From Treponema sp. (GTDB lineage Bacteria; Spirochaetota; Spirochaetia; Treponematales; Treponemataceae): 6,448 nucleotides of DNA. The position numbers and the translations under genes were made by a program. Positions 4,569 through 6,448 of this stretch are shown here, one piece after another. The DNA is taken from assembly GCA_004554075.1 (NCBI GenBank), contig SFOB01000162.1, forward strand, positions 1-6,448, read 5' to 3'. Position 1 is the stretch's first letter. Each line of letters starts with the position of its first letter. A model generated the notes under the pieces. It did no database searches and was not told the origin of the DNA. It saw only the letters and a list, made by a program, of their open reading frames with translations.

Positions 4569-6448
4569 TGGCTACACTTCAAAATCAATACCAAGTGTTT
4601 AAACTAAAGTCCGACTTTATCGTGGCTAATAATTTGAATATTGAGAATTATTCAAAATCGAAAGCTGCTAAGGATGGGACTCTTGTTTCTATTGGGGATA
4701 ATTTGGTTTTTCAACAGATTCGCCGATTCCACGGGGATAATAGAGGGCATCGAGAAATATTTAAGGATGTCCAACAATTCCGGCGTGCGATTAGGGGGGC
4801 CAAAAAAGAAGGCAAGTTTAAAGAAGCTAATATCCTCAATCGTTTTTTGATAGACTCTTTGTTTGTAAAAGATATCGTAAACGTTGAAGTAGTCAAAAAG
4901 AAAGAGTATAAGGAATTGGCCAAGAATGGGTTCTATGTCAATGGGATTCACTTTGTGAGGTTTTGTTGTGGATCGGGGCAGATGCGAAGAAACACAATAA
5001 CTTTCATAAACGAAGAATTGTATGCCCCTTTGACTAAGAATTTGTTGTGTGGCTTGGATTCTAAAATAACCGAAATGAACTTGGCCAAGTATCATGCTTA
5101 TTTCGCTTTGGCTTTTTCGAGCGTTATGTGGGTGAGAACTCCAAGAGTTTGTGTAATTAAAGATTTCACCACTGTTATTAAGAATCAGAAGGTGGACTGG
5201 ATTTGTCCTGATCCTGCGACGGGGAAGAAGCACATCGAAGAAAGAGTGATGGATTTGGAGCTTAATAGTTGCGATGGACAAGGATTGATTGACCCCGAGT
5301 TCGCTAAGTTGTGGGCTGAAGACATGAATCTTTCTTATGTACCTTCTTCTTTTGTCGCCAGGAGCGTTTTTATAAAGGGGTGTTTGGTCCCATTTGATTT
5401 TAAGGAATATGCTGCTGAACAAGGAATCACGGAAATTCGAGACAAGTGGGGGATGGCCCATAGACTTGAAGATATTGATGTGCTTTTGAGCGAGTCTCAG
5501 TTCAAGATGCACAAGTATTATGTTTCTTGGAATGAATATCAGAAGTATGTAAACGCTGCTGATATCAAGTGGGGCGTCGCTCGATATAATAAAAAGTATG
5601 ACGACGAATATGTGCTGAGCAATTATCAATATCTGCAGGTCTTGAATATAGATAAGAATGATATTCTTAAACTGATCCAGCCCACGGTTGATTGGATTAA
5701 GAAAATTTGTTCAGGAAATCCGCTTTATGCTATGCTTTACATGCTTGGGTGTAAAGGAGAGCAGACGAATTACAAAGATTTGTATAATGGGGCCCAGTCA
5801 ACAGCACTTAAAGCGATTATAAAAAATCCTATGATGTTGGATGACGCCCACGTACAAAAGAAGATATACCGAAACATCGCAGAGACAATCAACAGGGCCA
5901 AGATTGGAAAGATATGGGTTCGAGGGAATTACAGTTTTATGATTTCCGATCCGGTGGCTCAATGTAGGTCGGCGCTTGGATTGGAGCCAACGGGATTGAT
6001 TGGACCTGATGCGGTTTATTCAAATTTCTGGAGAGAAAGGGGTGTGACACAAGTGGATTTGTGTCGCAGTCCAATGATTGACTCGCACGAACACAACCCG
6101 AGTCAGGTAGTGTCCTCCAGAGAAATGGATTACTGGTATCAACATATAAAAAGCGGTATTATTTATAGCATATATGATACTGCGACATTACGACATGCGA
6201 CAGACCTTCGCGGTTTGGGTACGGGTGTCGGAGGATTCTCCAACTGTGCAACGATAATGCACGCAATGAAGGGTATCTTTCAAAAGGATTCTCAAAAAGA
6301 ACAAAGAGACGAGTTGACACTTCGTATCAAACTGTTGAGAGAAATTGTTGGACAAGAAATTGATAGGATAAAAGGTACGGCCGCGCCTGAGCTCCCAAAG
6401 GAATGGAAAAAACCGGTGAGGATCAATGATGACGATACCGACGCGGTA
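4568..6448 (+). CDS. RdRP/YonO-like two-barrel RNA polymerase, partial, apparently lacking the catalytic DxDGD
   Basis: 627 codons are present and the frame is still open at the window edge. Segments match my recollection of the eukaryotic RdRP/QDE-1/phage YonO class of RNA polymerases. These are SGQMR (136-140, like S.SQhR), KYHAYFALAFSS (174-185, like aRhghsFSst), DGQGLIDPEFA (236-246, like DG.G.Is..la), and PSSFVARSVFIKG (259-271, ending in the first-barrel KG). Further on are GNYSFMISDP (453-461), GLIGPDAVYSNFW (476-488), CRSPMID (499-505) and YDTATLRHA (536-544). QRDELTLRIKLLREIVGQEIDRIKG (579-603) resembles a later conserved helix. The DxDGD metal-binding loop expected after about residue 544 is missing, and the protein passes directly to DLRGLGTGVGGFSN (546-559). 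GAGGAG (4557-4562) lies 5 bases before the ATG, which overlaps the previous stop as TAATG. Expected role: transcription of phage genes; activity is doubtful if the motif is truly gone. Confidence 0.6.
   Translation, partial: MATLQNQYQVFKLKSDFIVANNLNIENYSKSKAAKDGTLVSIGDNLVFQQIRRFHGDNRGHREIFKDVQQFRRAIRGAKKEGKFKEANILNRFLIDSLFVKDIVNVEVVKKKEYKELAKNGFYVNGIHFVRFCCGSGQMRRNTITFINEELYAPLTKNLLCGLDSKITEMNLAKYHAYFALAFSSVMWVRTPRVCVIKDFTTVIKNQKVDWICPDPATGKKHIEERVMDLELNSCDGQGLIDPEFAKLWAEDMNLSYVPSSFVARSVFIKGCLVPFDFKEYAAEQGITEIRDKWGMAHRLEDIDVLLSESQFKMHKYYVSWNEYQKYVNAADIKWGVARYNKKYDDEYVLSNYQYLQVLNIDKNDILKLIQPTVDWIKKICSGNPLYAMLYMLGCKGEQTNYKDLYNGAQSTALKAIIKNPMMLDDAHVQKKIYRNIAETINRAKIGKIWVRGNYSFMISDPVAQCRSALGLEPTGLIGPDAVYSNFWRERGVTQVDLCRSPMIDSHEHNPSQVVSSREMDYWYQHIKSGIIYSIYDTATLRHATDLRGLGTGVGGFSNCATIMHAMKGIFQKDSQKEQRDELTLRIKLLREIVGQEIDRIKGTAAPELPKEWKKPVRINDDDTDAV

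Noticed and set aside
4652..5629. Long antisense ORF (325 codons) opposite the polymerase gene
   Set aside because: It lies fully opposite a gene with recognisable motifs and strong translation signals, and its protein sequence has no recognisable domain. It is a shadow ORF.

Overview
The window looks like part of a tailed-phage or prophage genome from a low-GC Gram-positive (Firmicutes-type) host. The signs are tightly packed small genes of unknown function, strong AGGAG-type ribosome binding sites at short spacing, consensus sigma-70/sigma-A promoters, the standard code with TAA, TAG and TGA all used as stops, and a phage-style block of nucleotide-metabolism and polymerase genes. No structural, integrase or lysis gene is visible, so the phage assignment is an inference.

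Layout from left to right. (1) Positions 1-79 hold the first 26 codons of a minus-strand gene that runs off the left edge. (2) Positions of about 115-955 have no credible gene. They are more GC-rich than the neighbouring genes and filled with nested inverted repeats, so this is best read as a large structured RNA or a very long structured leader, strand undecided. (3) Positions 981-1080 hold a G-quadruplex-capable tract and two tandem minus-strand intrinsic terminators. (4) Positions 1084-2906 are a four-gene minus-strand operon: a zinc-ribbon protein, two proteins I do not recognise, and a short coiled-coil protein. (5) Positions 2907-3494 are a divergent control region with a near-perfect promoter facing each way, a second rightward promoter overlapped by a palindrome, repeated operator-like boxes, a (TAA)14 microsatellite, and G-rich and C-rich arms that bracket an AT-only stretch. 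(6) Positions 3495-6448 are a rightward, translationally coupled operon: a diverged HAD-like nucleotidase candidate, a guanylate-kinase family enzyme, and a large ORF that leaves the right edge in frame.

That last ORF has motifs I recognise from the eukaryotic-RdRP/QDE-1/YonO class of two-barrel RNA polymerases. The operon therefore couples nucleotide supply to a phage-encoded RNA polymerase. The most striking point is that the expected DxDGD metal-binding motif of this superfamily is absent: motifs I would place on either side of it are directly joined, as if an in-frame segment had been lost. The neighbouring HAD-like protein also has ExD where the family usually has DxD. Both need database comparison, which I could not run.
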